Source: Bradyrhizobium sediminis (GTDB lineage: Bacteria; Pseudomonadota; Alphaproteobacteria; Rhizobiales; Xanthobacteraceae). From it: a DNA stretch of 64,000 bases. The DNA lies in the NCBI RefSeq assembly GCF_018736105.1, contig NZ_CP076135.1:744001-808000 (forward strand), read 5' to 3'. The notes beneath the pieces are model-generated. The model saw nothing but the letters and a program-made list of their open reading frames with translations, was not told the DNA's origin and ran no database searches. This document shows positions 25,379 through 34,164 of the stretch, piece after piece. Made by a program: the position numbers and the translations under genes. The number at the start of each line of letters is the position of its first letter. Positions within the stretch are counted from its first letter, which is position 1.

Positions 25379-27019
25379 ATGTCCACGATCGATCTTGCCG
25401 TCAGCCCAAGCGACCTGCGCACGCTCGCCGAACAATCCAACGCCTGGCCGTTCGAGCAGGCCAAGGCGATCGTGGCGCGGCTGAAAAAGCAGCCGAAGGA
25501 CGAGGTGCTGTTCGAGACCGGCTACGGTCCGTCCGGCCTGCCGCATATCGGCACTTTCGGCGAGGTCGCGCGCACCACCATGGTGCGCCACGCCTTTCGC
25601 GTGCTGACGGAGGACAAGATCAGGACCCGGCTGCTGGCATTTTCCGACGACATGGACGGCCTGCGCAAGGTGCCGGACAACGTGCCGAACAAGGAACTGC
25701 TGGAAAAGAATATCGGCAAGCCGCTGACGCGGGTGCCGGATCCGTTCGGCACCCATCCGAGTTTCGGCGCGCACAACAATGCGCGGCTGCGCGCGTTTCT
25801 CGACACCTTCGGCTTCGACTACGAGTTTGCCAGCTCGACCGATTACTACACGGGCGGAAAATTCGATGCGGCGCTGCTGCGCATGCTGGAGCGATTCGAC
25901 GCAGTGATGAAGGTGATGCTGCCGTCGTTGCGCGAAGAACGCGCCGCGAGCTATTCCCCGTTCCTCCCCATTTGCCCGCGCACCGGTGCGGTGCTGTATG
26001 TGCCGATCGTCGAACATGACGTGAAGGCCGGCACGGTCTCCTATGACGATCCTGAAACCAAAGAGCGCGTGACGCTTCCGGTCACCGGCGGCCATTGCAA
26101 GCTGCAATGGAAGCCGGACTGGGCGATGCGCTGGTTCGCGCTCGGCGTCGACTACGAAATGGCCGGCAAGGACCTGATCGATTCCGTAAAACTGTCGGGC
26201 AAGATCTGCGCGGCGCTCGGCGGCCTGCCGCCGGAAGGCTTCAATTACGAGCTGTTCCTCGACGACAAGGGCCAGAAGATTTCGAAGTCGAAGGGCAACG
26301 GGCTCACCATCGACGAATGGCTGCGCTATGCCTCGCCGGAATCGCTGTCGCTGTTCATGTATCGCGAGCCGAAGGCGGCCAAGCGGCTGTATTTCGACGT
26401 CATCCCGCGCAACGTCGACGACTATCAGCAGTTCCTCGAAGGCTTTTCGCGGCAGGACGCCAAGCAGCAGCTCGCCAATCCGGTCTGGCACATCCATTCC
26501 GGCCATCCGCCCAAGGCCGACATGCCGGTCACGTTCCAGCTGCTGCTGACGCTGGTGTCGTCGTCGAATGCGGAGAATGCCGAGACCCTGTGGGGCTTCA
26601 TCGGCCGCTATCGCCCCGGCGTCACGCCGCAGAGCCATCCGAAGCTCGACGCGCTGGTCGGCTACGCCATCAACTATTATCGCGACTTCGTGGCGCCGAC
26701 CAAGAAGTTCCGCGAGCCGACCGACAGCGAACGCGCGGCGTTGCAGGATCTGCGCGACGCGCTGTCGAACATGCCGGCGGCATCGACCGCCGAGGATATC
26801 CAGAACGTGGTCTACGAGATCGGCCGCCGCGAGCCGTTCCTCGACCCTGTGAAGAAGGGCAAGGACGGCCGGCCCGGCGTCTCGCTCGACTGGTTCAATA
26901 TGCTCTACCAGGTGCTGCTCGGTCAGGAAAAAGGCCCGCGCTTCGGCTCCTTCGTCGCGGTCTATGGGCTGACGAATGCGGTGGCGATGATCGACGGCGC
27001 GCTGGCAAGATCGGCGTAA
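25379..27019 (+). CDS. lysS: Class I lysyl-tRNA synthetase
   Basis: 546 residues. The class I nucleotide-binding motif HIG is at residues 56-58 ([10 protein letters not shown]) and the KMSKS-type motif is KISKSKGNG near residue 300. Family landmarks are [14 protein letters not shown] and [20 protein letters not shown]. Class I LysRS replaces the usual class II enzyme in archaea, spirochaetes and many alphaproteobacteria, so this is probably the cell's essential lysyl-tRNA ligase. (The name lysK is also used for class I.) ATG start at 25379. Flanked on both sides by palindromic intergenic elements. Confidence 0.95.
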   Translation: MSTIDLAVSPSDLRTLAEQSNAWPFEQAKAIVARLKKQPKDEVLFETGYGPSGLPHIGTFGEVARTTMVRHAFRVLTEDKIRTRLLAFSDDMDGLRKVPDNVPNKELLEKNIGKPLTRVPDPFGTHPSFGAHNNARLRAFLDTFGFDYEFASSTDYYTGGKFDAALLRMLERFDAVMKVMLPSLREERAASYSPFLPICPRTGAVLYVPIVEHDVKAGTVSYDDPETKERVTLPVTGGHCKLQWKPDWAMRWFALGVDYEMAGKDLIDSVKLSGKICAALGGLPPEGFNYELFLDDKGQKISKSKGNGLTIDEWLRYASPESLSLFMYREPKAAKRLYFDVIPRNVDDYQQFLEGFSRQDAKQQLANPVWHIHSGHPPKADMPVTFQLLLTLVSSSNAENAETLWGFIGRYRPGVTPQSHPKLDALVGYAINYYRDFVAPTKKFREPTDSERAALQDLRDALSNMPAASTAEDIQNVVYEIGRREPFLDPVKKGKDGRPGVSLDWFNMLYQVLLGQEKGPRFGSFVAVYGLTNAVAMIDGALARSA

Positions 27020-27026
27020 CCTTTCT

Positions 27027-27192
27027 TCCTTCTCCCCTTGTGGGAGAAGGTGGCGCGGACGAAGTCCGTGCCGGATGAGGGGGTCTCTATCCGCGGAGAC
27101 AGACCCCTCACCCGTCCGCGATGCTTCGCATCGCGTCCACCCAAGAGCGAGCTTCGCTCGTCTCGGCTCCCACAAGGGGAGAGGGTGAGGAA
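27027..27192. repeat. Complex intergenic inverted repeat
   Basis: CTTCTCCCCTTGTGGGAGAAGG at the left is answered by CTCCCACAAGGGGAGAGG at the right. Between them lie nested hairpins such as GGACGAAGTCC, GATGCTTCGCATC and GAGCGAGCTTCGCTCGTCTC, together with CCGGATGAGGGG/CCCCTCACCCG. The total is about 165 nt, with no coding potential. Confidence 0.75.
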
Positions 27193-27308
27193 GAGGCGCC
27201 AAATCGAGATGGCAGGCCCGCGGCAATTTCAGCCGGGCACCCGCTCAAATTGCGCTATGCTTCCACCAAGCCTCCGCCGAGGGGCAGGCCAGCACAGGGA
27301 GCATGCTC

Positions 27309-28094
27309 ATGCAGTTCAGGGTTTCGCCGAAGTCGCTTCAGGACAGTGTCGATGCCGGGCAATGGCAGGCGCGGGTCGACCTCGCGGCGGCGCACCGGCT
27401 GGCCTACATGCATGGTTTCAGCGAAGGCATCTTCAACCATCTGACCTTGGTGGTGCCGGGCCGCGGCGACCGCTACTACCAGATTCCGTTCGGTATGCAC
27501 TGGTCGGAGGTCACCGCCTCGTCCTTCATGGAAGTCGGCATCGACGACGGCGAGGTCAAGAGCGGCGAGGGTGAGGTGGAGCGCTCCTGCTATTGCATCC
27601 ACGCGCCGATCCACAAGGCGCTGCCGCAGGCCAAAGCGGTGTTCCACACCCACATGCCCTATGCGAGCGCGCTGACGCGCCTGGAAGATCCGCGCATCAA
27701 GGAGATCGGCCAGACCGAGGTCGGCCTTTCCGGTGCCATTGCCTATGACGACGAATATACCGGCCCAGCGCTCGATCCTGCCGAGGGCGCGCGGCTCGCC
27801 AGGGTGATCGGCGACAAGACCGTGCTGTTCATGGCCAATCACGGCATCTCGACGGTCGGCGCGACTGTCGCCGATGCCTATGACAAGCTCTATTATGTCG
27901 AGCGCGTCGCGCAGGTTCAGATCTACGCAATGTGGACCGGGCAACCGCTGAAGCGGCTTCCCGCACATGTGGTCGAGAAGACCCGGCGCGACTTCATGGA
28001 CGATCATCTCTACAAGGGGCCGACCCCGGCGCAGCGGCACTTCGATGCCTTGAAGCGCATCCTCGACCGCAAGGAGCCGGACTACGCGACGTAG
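27309..28094 (+). CDS. Class II aldolase/adducin family protein
   Basis: 261 residues. RVDLAAAHRLAYMHGFSEGIFNHLTLVVPG is the conserved opening; AVFHTHMPYASALTRLEDPRI carries two metal-binding histidines (HTH), and ANHGISTVGATVADAYDKLYYVERVAQ supplies the third. These enzymes bind Zn2+ and cleave sugar-phosphate or related carbon bonds; many members remain unassigned. I use ATG 27309, 7 nt after a GGGAG ribosome-binding site; ATG 27303 is in frame two codons earlier. It is a lone gene with repeats on both sides. Confidence 0.9.
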   Translation: MQFRVSPKSLQDSVDAGQWQARVDLAAAHRLAYMHGFSEGIFNHLTLVVPGRGDRYYQIPFGMHWSEVTASSFMEVGIDDGEVKSGEGEVERSCYCIHAPIHKALPQAKAVFHTHMPYASALTRLEDPRIKEIGQTEVGLSGAIAYDDEYTGPALDPAEGARLARVIGDKTVLFMANHGISTVGATVADAYDKLYYVERVAQVQIYAMWTGQPLKRLPAHVVEKTRRDFMDDHLYKGPTPAQRHFDALKRILDRKEPDYAT

Positions 28095-28102
28095 GAATTA
28101 TC

Positions 28103-28222
28103 GTCGTCCCGGCGAACGCCGGGACCCATACTCCGCGGCCTCTCGATTTGGGCGGTGGCGGTCGACACTTCCCGCAACAATCACCATCAGTGGCTATGGG
28201 TCCCGGCGTTCGCCGGGACGAC
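28103..28222. repeat. Intergenic palindrome, GTCGTCCCGGCGAACGCCGGGACCCA type
   Basis: The left arm GTCCCGGCGAACGCCGGGAC is itself a hairpin and recurs in inverted orientation at about 28200-28220. A close relative lies at 56866-56980. This is a typical multi-copy intergenic element. Confidence 0.85.
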
Positions 28223-28226
28223 GTTG

Positions 28227-28985
28227 TCAGCTCGACCGCAGCACGTAGCGGCGGTTGTCTTTCTGCACTGGGCGCGCGTTCATCGGATAGAGCCTGGCGA
28301 AAGCCGCGACATCGGTTTCCGCCACCTGGACCGGGTCGGTCAGCAGCAGCCATTCGACGGTCTCCGAACAGGGCGGCGTCGTCAGCGAACCGGGATAGCG
28401 GTAGTAGCCGAGCCTGGCCGGAAGCAGCGCATTGGGATCGATGCCGGGGTCGGCCTTGACGGCGGGCCCTTCCTTCATGGGCATGGTCGCGACGATCTTG
28501 CTGAAGGCGGCGTTCGGTTTGCCGATCGCCATCAACACGCCGACCACGGCAAGCCCACCGGTTTCGGCGCGGTGCACGAAGTGGGCTTCCATCGGAAAGT
28601 TCCTGCCTCCGATCAAATGCTCGCTCGGCCGGTGAAAATGCACCTGCTGCAATTCATATTTGACGTCGCCGAGCGTCAGCGTGCTGCCTTTGGCGAAATT
28701 GAGCTGGATGGTGTGGCCGTTGTTGACGATGGTGTCGGCGGTCTTGGCCCAGTTGATTTTTAGCGCCGGCAACTGCGACTTGACCGTCGTGCCGATATCG
28801 ATCGGCGATTGCTGCGAGCCGATGCCGCAGACCTTGCTGGCGGCGTCGAGGTCGCCCCATTTCGCCGGGCCGCCGGCGCCTTCATAGCTCCAGTGGTGGC
28901 CTTCCGCGGCAATTCCCTGTTGCGTGCAGAGCGGGCAAAGCGCCAGGCCCGCCAACGCCTTCAGCGCATGGCGACGATTCATCAT
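28227..28985 (-). CDS. Periplasmic alpha-class carbonic anhydrase
   Basis: 252 residues. An N-terminal export signal (MMNRRHALKALAGLALCPLC, weakly Tat/Sec-like) precedes HHWSYEGAGGPAKWGDLD, the alpha-CA opening. Zn ligands are H116 and H118 (QQVHFHRPSEH) and H135 (MEAHFVHRA); SQQSPIDI and YPGSLTTPPCSETVEW are further family marks, and C53 and the Cys in TTPPCSE probably form the conserved disulfide. It interconverts CO2 and bicarbonate in the periplasm. A GGAG ribosome-binding site precedes ATG 28985. Confidence 0.94.
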   Translation of the reverse strand: MMNRRHALKALAGLALCPLCTQQGIAAEGHHWSYEGAGGPAKWGDLDAASKVCGIGSQQSPIDIGTTVKSQLPALKINWAKTADTIVNNGHTIQLNFAKGSTLTLGDVKYELQQVHFHRPSEHLIGGRNFPMEAHFVHRAETGGLAVVGVLMAIGKPNAAFSKIVATMPMKEGPAVKADPGIDPNALLPARLGYYRYPGSLTTPPCSETVEWLLLTDPVQVAETDVAAFARLYPMNARPVQKDNRRYVLRSS

Positions 28986-29096
28986 TAGTCTCCTTTCTTA
29001 TGCAAACTGAAACGCCGGCCGGCTCAACTCGGGCGCGAAAGTATTGAACGGGATGTGCCGCTGCAAGTTCGTCGTGCGGGCAGTCTTACCGGCTGA

Positions 29097-29750
29097 TTAC
29101 TGGCTCGCCCACACGATGCGCGCGATCCACGCGACGTCGCCCGCCGCCAGCGTGCGGTCGACATGAACGGGATTCAGCGATGCCAGCTCCAGTGTCTTGG
29201 CGGTCCGGCGCTTCAGTTCCTTGACCATCACCTCGCCGCCGGTGGTTTTCACCACCACGCGGTCGCCGCGGCGGATCGGTGTGCCCGGCGACACCACGAT
29301 GATGTCGCCGTCGCGATAGGCCGGCCGCATCGAATCGCCGGAGATTTCCAGCGCGTAGGCGTGCTCGTCATTGACGGCGGGCAGGCCGACTTCGTCCCAG
29401 CCCTTGCCGGCAGGGTATCCGCTATCGTCGAAATAGCCGCCGGCTCCCGCCTGCGCGAAGCCGAGCAGCGGCACCGACTGCACCGCCCGCGGGCCGTCGC
29501 CGATCAGCTGCACGAAGGTATCGATCGACGTGTTGGTGGCGGCGAGCGCCTTGGCGACCGATTCGGTGGAAGGCCAGCGTTCGCGTCCCTCGGGGGTGAT
29601 GCGCTTGGACTTGTTGAAGGTGGTGGGGTCGAGGCCGGCGCGCTTGGCGAGCGCCGAGGCGGTAATTCCGGCGCGCTCGGCCAGCCGGTCCATCGCGGTC
29701 CAGATCTGCTCGTGGGTCAGCATTCGCGGCGCTCTGGAATGTTTGGCCAT
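29097..29750 (-). CDS. HTH transcriptional regulator with S24 (LexA/CI-like) peptidase domain
   Basis: 217 residues. An N-terminal helix-turn-helix (RLAERAGITASALAKRAGLDPTTFNKSKR) is joined to a C-terminal S24 domain. The likely autocleavage site is Ala-Gly near residues 101-104 (QAGAGG), the serine is S140 in ISGDSMRP, and the lysine is K168 in VVVKTTGG. Such proteins resemble phage-type repressors inactivated by self-cleavage; many chromosomal ones regulate stress or metabolism. There are no phage genes nearby. An AT-rich stretch (29770-29795) just upstream may contain its promoter/operator. Confidence 0.9.
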   Translation of the reverse strand: MAKHSRAPRMLTHEQIWTAMDRLAERAGITASALAKRAGLDPTTFNKSKRITPEGRERWPSTESVAKALAATNTSIDTFVQLIGDGPRAVQSVPLLGFAQAGAGGYFDDSGYPAGKGWDEVGLPAVNDEHAYALEISGDSMRPAYRDGDIIVVSPGTPIRRGDRVVVKTTGGEVMVKELKRRTAKTLELASLNPVHVDRTLAAGDVAWIARIVWASQ

Positions 29751-29933
29751 GGCTCGATCGCGCCCAAATCTAGGAATTATTACCTCAATAAACCGGTTTT
29801 CGCCCCAACGCGCAAGGGAGCAAAAGCGACCCTTGAAGTGTGGAAGTTGCGCCGATACGGTCGGCGCGCGAGGTCCGGAAGTTCCGGAAGAATCCCAAGA
29901 GACTTAGAACAACAAGCAGGACTTTCGGCCGCC

Positions 29934-30278
29934 GTGCGCAGGATCTACAAAATTTGTCCCGCCTCGGCCTGGCGCGAGGCCGAGCGGCAAGGCGTGTACC
30001 GCGGCAGCGCCGACGATGCGCGCGACGGCTTCATTCATTTTTCGCTCGCCTCGCAGGTGGCCGAGACGGCGAGGAAGCACTTCTTCGGCCAGAGGGGGCT
30101 GTTCCTGATCGCGGTCGATGCCGATGCGCTGGGCGAGGCGCTGCGCTGGGAACGGTCGCGCAATGACGAGCTGTTTCCGCATCTCTACGGCGAACTCGAC
30201 CTTGGCGTCGTGATCGCCATCTTCGACATGCATGCGCGCGCCGACGGGTACCATCACATTCCGGAGCTGGAGCCGTGA
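29934..30278 (+). CDS. DUF952 domain protein
   Basis: 114 residues. RRIYKICPASAWREAERQGVYRGSADDARDGFIHFSLASQVAETARKHF is the DUF952 signature (ADP-ribosyltransferase-like fold proposed for the family; function unknown). The start is GTG 29934, where similarity begins. The stop overlaps the GTG of pyrD (GTGA), so the two are translationally coupled, a pairing that recurs in alphaproteobacteria (from general knowledge). Confidence 0.85.
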   Translation: MRRIYKICPASAWREAERQGVYRGSADDARDGFIHFSLASQVAETARKHFFGQRGLFLIAVDADALGEALRWERSRNDELFPHLYGELDLGVVIAIFDMHARADGYHHIPELEP

Positions 30279-31369
30279 TCCGCGCCTTCGACGCCTTTTC
30301 GCTGCCGCTGTTGCGCTGGTTCGATCCGGAGGACGCGCATCGTCTGGCGATCCAGGGGCTGCGGCTGCTGCCGCCGGTCAAGCCGCGGCCGGACGATCCG
30401 AAACTGGCGGTGCGGGCGTTCGGGCTGAATTTCCCCAACCCGGTCGGCATGGCGGCGGGCTTCGACAAGAGCGCGGAAGTCCCAGATGCGCTGCTGCGGC
30501 TCGGTTTCGGCTTCGTCGAGATCGGCACGGTGACGCCGCGTCCCCAGGGCGGCAATCCGCGGCCGCGGCTGTTCCGGCTGGAACGCGACGAAGCCGTCAT
30601 CAATCGCATGGGGTTCAACAATGACGGCGCCGAAGCGGTGCTGCGGCGGCTGGCGGCGCGCGCCAATCTCGGCGGCATCGTCGGAGTCAATGTCGGCGCC
30701 AACAAGGACTCCGCCGATCGCGTCGCCGACTATGTCAAGCTGATCGAAACCTTCGCGCCGGTGGCGAGCTATTTCACCGTCAACGTGTCGTCGCCGAATA
30801 CGCCGGGCCTGCGCAATCTGCAGCAGGCATCCGCGCTCGACGATCTGCTGGCCAAGGTGATCGATGCGCGCGAGCGGGTGCGGCGGAACGCCGGCGACTC
30901 GCCGGTGCTGCTCAAGATCGCGCCGGATCTCAGTCTCGCCGAGCTCGACGATGTCGTTAACATCGCCCGCTCGCGCCGGGTCGACGGCATGATCGTGGCC
31001 AATACCACGCTGGCGCGGCCTGCCACCTTGCGCGAACAGGCCCGCGCCAAGGAGCTGGGCGGCCTGTCCGGCCGGCCGTTGTTCCGGCTGTCGACGCGGA
31101 TGGTGGCCGAGACATACGTGCGCGCCGAGGGTGCGTTTCCGCTCATTGGCGTGGGGGGTATCGACAGCGGCGGCGCGGCACTTACAAAAATCCGCGCCGG
31201 CGCCAGCCTGATCCAGCTTTATTCGTCGCTGATCTACAAGGGCCTCGGCCTGGTCGAGCATATCAAGAACGACCTCGCCTCGACGCTGCTGCGCACCGGC
31301 CGCGACTCGCTTTCCGAGATCGTCGGCGCCGATGCGGCGACCATCACGGCCGAGGATTGGCCGGTTTAG
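30275..31369 (+). CDS. pyrD: Dihydroorotate dehydrogenase (quinone), class 2
   Basis: 364 residues. Class 2 features: an N-terminal amphipathic membrane-associating helix (AFDAFSLPLLRWFDPEDAHRLAI), then NFPNPVGMAAGFDKSAEV, the FMN/orotate region, and YFTVNVSSPNTPGLRNLQ with the catalytic serine environment. IGVGGIDSGGAALTKIRAGASLIQLYSSLIY is the FMN phosphate site. It oxidises dihydroorotate to orotate, passing electrons to ubiquinone at the inner membrane, step four of pyrimidine synthesis. GTG start, overlapping the DUF952 stop by four bases. Confidence 0.96.
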   Translation: MIRAFDAFSLPLLRWFDPEDAHRLAIQGLRLLPPVKPRPDDPKLAVRAFGLNFPNPVGMAAGFDKSAEVPDALLRLGFGFVEIGTVTPRPQGGNPRPRLFRLERDEAVINRMGFNNDGAEAVLRRLAARANLGGIVGVNVGANKDSADRVADYVKLIETFAPVASYFTVNVSSPNTPGLRNLQQASALDDLLAKVIDARERVRRNAGDSPVLLKIAPDLSLAELDDVVNIARSRRVDGMIVANTTLARPATLREQARAKELGGLSGRPLFRLSTRMVAETYVRAEGAFPLIGVGGIDSGGAALTKIRAGASLIQLYSSLIYKGLGLVEHIKNDLASTLLRTGRDSLSEIVGADAATITAEDWPV

Positions 31370-31377
31370 TTGACACC

Positions 31378-31464
31378 GTCATTGCGAGCGCAGCGAAGCA
31401 ATCCAGCTTGCTGCGCAAAGAAGGAAGCTGGATTGCTTCGTCGCAAGTGCTCCTCGCAATGACG
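31378..31464. repeat. Intergenic palindrome, GTCATTGCGAGCG type
   Basis: GTCATTGCGAGC at the left and GCTCCTCGCAATGACG at the right are inverted, with inner arms GCGAAGCAATCCAGCTT and AAGCTGGATTGCTTCG (perfect over about 15 bp). It lies between convergent pyrD and the MBL gene and could terminate both. Confidence 0.85.
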
Positions 31465-31487
31465 AACCCAATACCATCCATTTTCAT

Positions 31488-32222
31488 CTATAACTCGACA
31501 ATCATGCCGTCGCTCGCCGCGGTGTAGGCCAGCGTATCCAGCCGTCCCAGCATGTCGTCGCTCATGTGGGTGAGCACCAGCCGCTTCGGCCTGATCTCGG
31601 CGAGATGCGCCTCCAGCGTCGTCAGGCTGAGGTGGTTCTTCACGATCCTGTCGTAATAATAGGCTTCGGCAATGAACAGGTCGGCGTCGCGCGCCGCCGG
31701 GATCAGCGTCTCCGTCCATTCGGTGTCGGCGCTGTAGGCGATGACGCGGCCCCCGGCTTCGACCCGGTAGGCCAGAAAGGGCCCGCCGGATTCGCCATGC
31801 ACCACCGGGTAGGGCGTGACCTCGACCGCGCCGAAACTGCGCTTTTCTTCCGGCCTGAGCGCGACGACCGACAGCTCGAAGCGCTGTTTGGTCTTCGACG
31901 AATTCTCGAACAGCGCCTCCATCACTTGCGCCAGCCGCGCCTCGATTCCTTCCGGCCCGGCGACGACCAGCGGGCGGGTCCGGCGGGTGAACTGCGCATC
32001 CAGCAGCAGGAACGGCAGCCCGCCGAAATGATCGCCATGGAAATGCGTGATCAGAATGAGGTCGATGCCGTCGCGGATAATGCCTTGCCGCTTCAGCGCC
32101 GGTAGCGACGAGGCGCCGCAATCGATCAGGAAATTGACGTGATCGCCGGTGACATGGAAGCAAGTATTGGACCTGCCGCCGGAGCCGAACGCGTCGCCGC
32201 AGCCGACAAATTGCAGTTGCAT
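31488..32222 (-). CDS. MBL-fold metallo-hydrolase
   Basis: 244 residues. ILITHFHGDHFGGLPFLLLD contains the HxHxDH zinc motif. The start MQLQFVGCGDAFGSGGRSNTCFHV is characteristic of RNase Z/phosphonate-PhnP-like metal-dependent hydrolases; YSADTEWTETLIPAARDADLFIAEAYYYD and LVLTHMSDDML give the remaining ligands. The exact substrate is unknown. ATG 32222 is set by similarity. The gene follows the DinF-like MATE gene by 17 bp and is probably co-transcribed with it. Confidence 0.9.
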   Translation of the reverse strand: MQLQFVGCGDAFGSGGRSNTCFHVTGDHVNFLIDCGASSLPALKRQGIIRDGIDLILITHFHGDHFGGLPFLLLDAQFTRRTRPLVVAGPEGIEARLAQVMEALFENSSKTKQRFELSVVALRPEEKRSFGAVEVTPYPVVHGESGGPFLAYRVEAGGRVIAYSADTEWTETLIPAARDADLFIAEAYYYDRIVKNHLSLTTLEAHLAEIRPKRLVLTHMSDDMLGRLDTLAYTAASDGMIVEL

Positions 32223-32239
32223 CGGGCGATCCTCCTGGT

Positions 32240-33574
32240 TCAGCCGGGCAGCGGCGCCTGCCGGAACGAAGCCCGCAGCATCGCCGGATAGCGCAGTGCC
32301 TGCAAGCCGCCGCGCGCGGCGTAGTGCACCAGCAAGGCTCCCCACAGCCCCGTGTTGCCGAATGAACGCAGCGCCAGCCAGGCCGCGAGGAAGATCGCGA
32401 GCGAGGCGACCATCAGATTGCGCATGTCGCGCGCCCAGGTCGCGCCGATATAGACGCCGTCAAAGGCAAAGGCGAACACGGCAAGCGACGGCGACAGGAT
32501 CACGAATACCAGAAAATCCCGCGCGATGCGGCGCACGTCGGGGCTTGCGGTCATCATATCGATCAGCGCGGGGCCGAACAGCGCGAACGCGGCAGTGACC
32601 GCCAGCGCAAAGCCAAAGCCCCAGAACACGACCAGCCGCACCGCGCCAGAAAATTCATCCCGCGCGCGGGCGCCATAGGCGCGACCGCAAAGCTGTTCGG
32701 CGGCGTTCGCCAGCCCGTCGAGGAAGAAGGCGCTGATCAGCAGGAAATTGTGCAGCACGGCATTGGCCGCGAGCGTGACGTCGCCGGAGCGCGCGCCCTG
32801 CGCGGTGAAGAACAGGAACGCCGCAATCAGCGCCGCGGTGCGGATCATGATGTCGCGGTTGACGGCCAGCATTCGCATGAGCGTGTCGCGGTCGAACAGG
32901 GTGGCCCGCGACAGCGGCAAATGATCCTGCGCGAGGTTGTGCGCGATCGCGACGCCGATCAGGAGCCCGAGGGCTTCGGCGATCAGCGCGGCCATCGCGG
33001 CGCCCGCAATGCCAAGATCGAGCGTCAGCACCAGCAGCAAGGTCGCCACCATGTTGATGAGATTGATCGCGATCTGCACCCCGAGCGCCAGCGTCGCGCG
33101 GGCCTGTCCGATCAGCCAGCCGAGCACGACATAGTTCGCCAGCGCCAGCGGCGCCGACCAGATCCGGATCGCAAAATAGGTTTTTGCCGCTCGCGCCACG
33201 CCCTCGCTGCCGCCCATGGCGCCGAGCAGGATGGCGGCAAGCGGGATCTGCAGCGCAATCAGGCCGGCGCCGACCAGCGCCGCGACGATCAGTCCGCGCA
33301 CCAGGATCGCGCGCAATTCGTGCATCTCGCCGGCGCCGAGCGACTGCGCGGTGAAGGCAACGGTGCTCATGCGCAGGAAGGCGAACAGCCAGAACAGGCA
33401 GTCGAACAGCACCGACGCCATCGCGACCCCGCCCAGCGACGTGGCGTCGCCGAGCCGGCCGATCGCGGTGGTCGAGACGATGCCGATCAGCGGCGTCGTC
33501 AGGTTCGCGACCATCGCCGGACCTGCGATGGCAAAGACCTGCGCGGTCGTAACCCTGGATGCGGGAGCCAACAA
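32240..33574 (-). CDS. MATE-family efflux transporter, DinF branch
   Basis: 444 residues, about 12 helices. AGPAMVANLTTPLIGIVSTTAIGRLGDATSLGGVAMASVLFDCLFWLFAFLRMSTVAFTAQSLG is typical of the DinF subgroup, as is FLLISAFFLDGLANAAEQLCGRAYGA. The start appears to be one of two adjacent TTG codons, since an in-frame stop lies a few codons upstream and no ATG is available. Likely exports organic cations or protects against oxidative damage (family knowledge). Heads a two-gene unit with the MBL hydrolase. Confidence 0.88.
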   Translation of the reverse strand: MLAPASRVTTAQVFAIAGPAMVANLTTPLIGIVSTTAIGRLGDATSLGGVAMASVLFDCLFWLFAFLRMSTVAFTAQSLGAGEMHELRAILVRGLIVAALVGAGLIALQIPLAAILLGAMGGSEGVARAAKTYFAIRIWSAPLALANYVVLGWLIGQARATLALGVQIAINLINMVATLLLVLTLDLGIAGAAMAALIAEALGLLIGVAIAHNLAQDHLPLSRATLFDRDTLMRMLAVNRDIMIRTAALIAAFLFFTAQGARSGDVTLAANAVLHNFLLISAFFLDGLANAAEQLCGRAYGARARDEFSGAVRLVVFWGFGFALAVTAAFALFGPALIDMMTASPDVRRIARDFLVFVILSPSLAVFAFAFDGVYIGATWARDMRNLMVASLAIFLAAWLALRSFGNTGLWGALLVHYAARGGLQALRYPAMLRASFRQAPLPG

Positions 33575-33593
33575 ACCTTGCCTGCGCGCGGGC

Positions 33594-33707
33594 TAGATCA
33601 CGATCCGACGGATCGTGATCTCATCTCTATGTTTGAGCATGATCTCCGGGCAAGCGCTTCGCGTTTGTCCCGCGGAATACCGCGTCCCACGTTTACGGAT
33701 CATGCTT
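33594..33707. repeat. Intergenic repeat, GATCACGATCC / GAGCATGATC type
   Basis: GATCACGATCC-GAC-GGATCGTGATC is a perfect hairpin at the left. It is followed by GAGCATGATC...GGATCATGC about 70 nt apart, with an inner hairpin AAGCGCTTCGC. The last arm abuts the stop of the small membrane-protein gene. The GCATGATC family is frequent in this bacterial group (general knowledge). Confidence 0.75.
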
Positions 33708-34006
33708 TAACGTCCGCGCGGCGTGATCAGCCGCGTCACCAGCCAGATCGGCACCACGATCACGGCGCCGAGCAGGAAGTAGCGCCACAGCCAGTTGATG
33801 GCGTCGAAGCCGAGATCCCAGAGCCGCTGGAACAACAGCCGGATGCTCTGGAGGATATTCCAGGGATCGAAGCCGATGGCGGCGAGCACCACGCCGACCA
33901 GGATCGACAGCAGCACCAGTCGGAACGCCACCGCCAGCGGCGAGCCGCCCAGAAAGCGGGAAAGGCCGTCATTGGCTGCCGGCAGTTCTCTGGTGTCGTT
34001 GGGCAT
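33707..34006 (-). CDS. Small membrane protein, function unknown
   Basis: 99 residues with two hydrophobic helices (VAFRLVLLSILVGVVLAAIGF and YFLLGAVIVVPIWLVTRLI) separated by an amphipathic NILQSIRLLFQRLWDLGFDAINWLWR. The C-terminus is basic (TPRGR). It resembles the small DUF6460-type proteins of Rhizobiales, but that name is from memory and uncertain. Start at MPNDTRE after a plausible GGGAGACC ribosome-binding site. Confidence 0.75.
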   Translation of the reverse strand: MPNDTRELPAANDGLSRFLGGSPLAVAFRLVLLSILVGVVLAAIGFDPWNILQSIRLLFQRLWDLGFDAINWLWRYFLLGAVIVVPIWLVTRLITPRGR

Positions 34007-34164
34007 CGATGGTCTCCCGCGCGGATTGGTCCTCGCACTATAGCCTGATCGCCCTGACATGGGGAACCCGCCTGCCGCCGTCAATGGCCGCCGGCCAATA
34101 CGGCGCTTCTTGCGGGCGCATCCCGGATATATAGGTGCATCCTTCGGACGGCTATTGTCCGGCA

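Noticed and set aside
25322..27226. 634-codon open frame on the minus strand opposite lysyl-tRNA synthetase
   Set aside because: It mirrors the codon periodicity of the class I LysRS gene; its translation is Arg/His/Asp-rich with no family motif. High GC produces such shadows.
29097..29750. Prophage remnant suggested by the S24/CI-like repressor
   Set aside because: Neighbours are carbonic anhydrase, DUF952 and pyrD; no phage structural or recombination gene is present, so it is treated as a chromosomal regulator.
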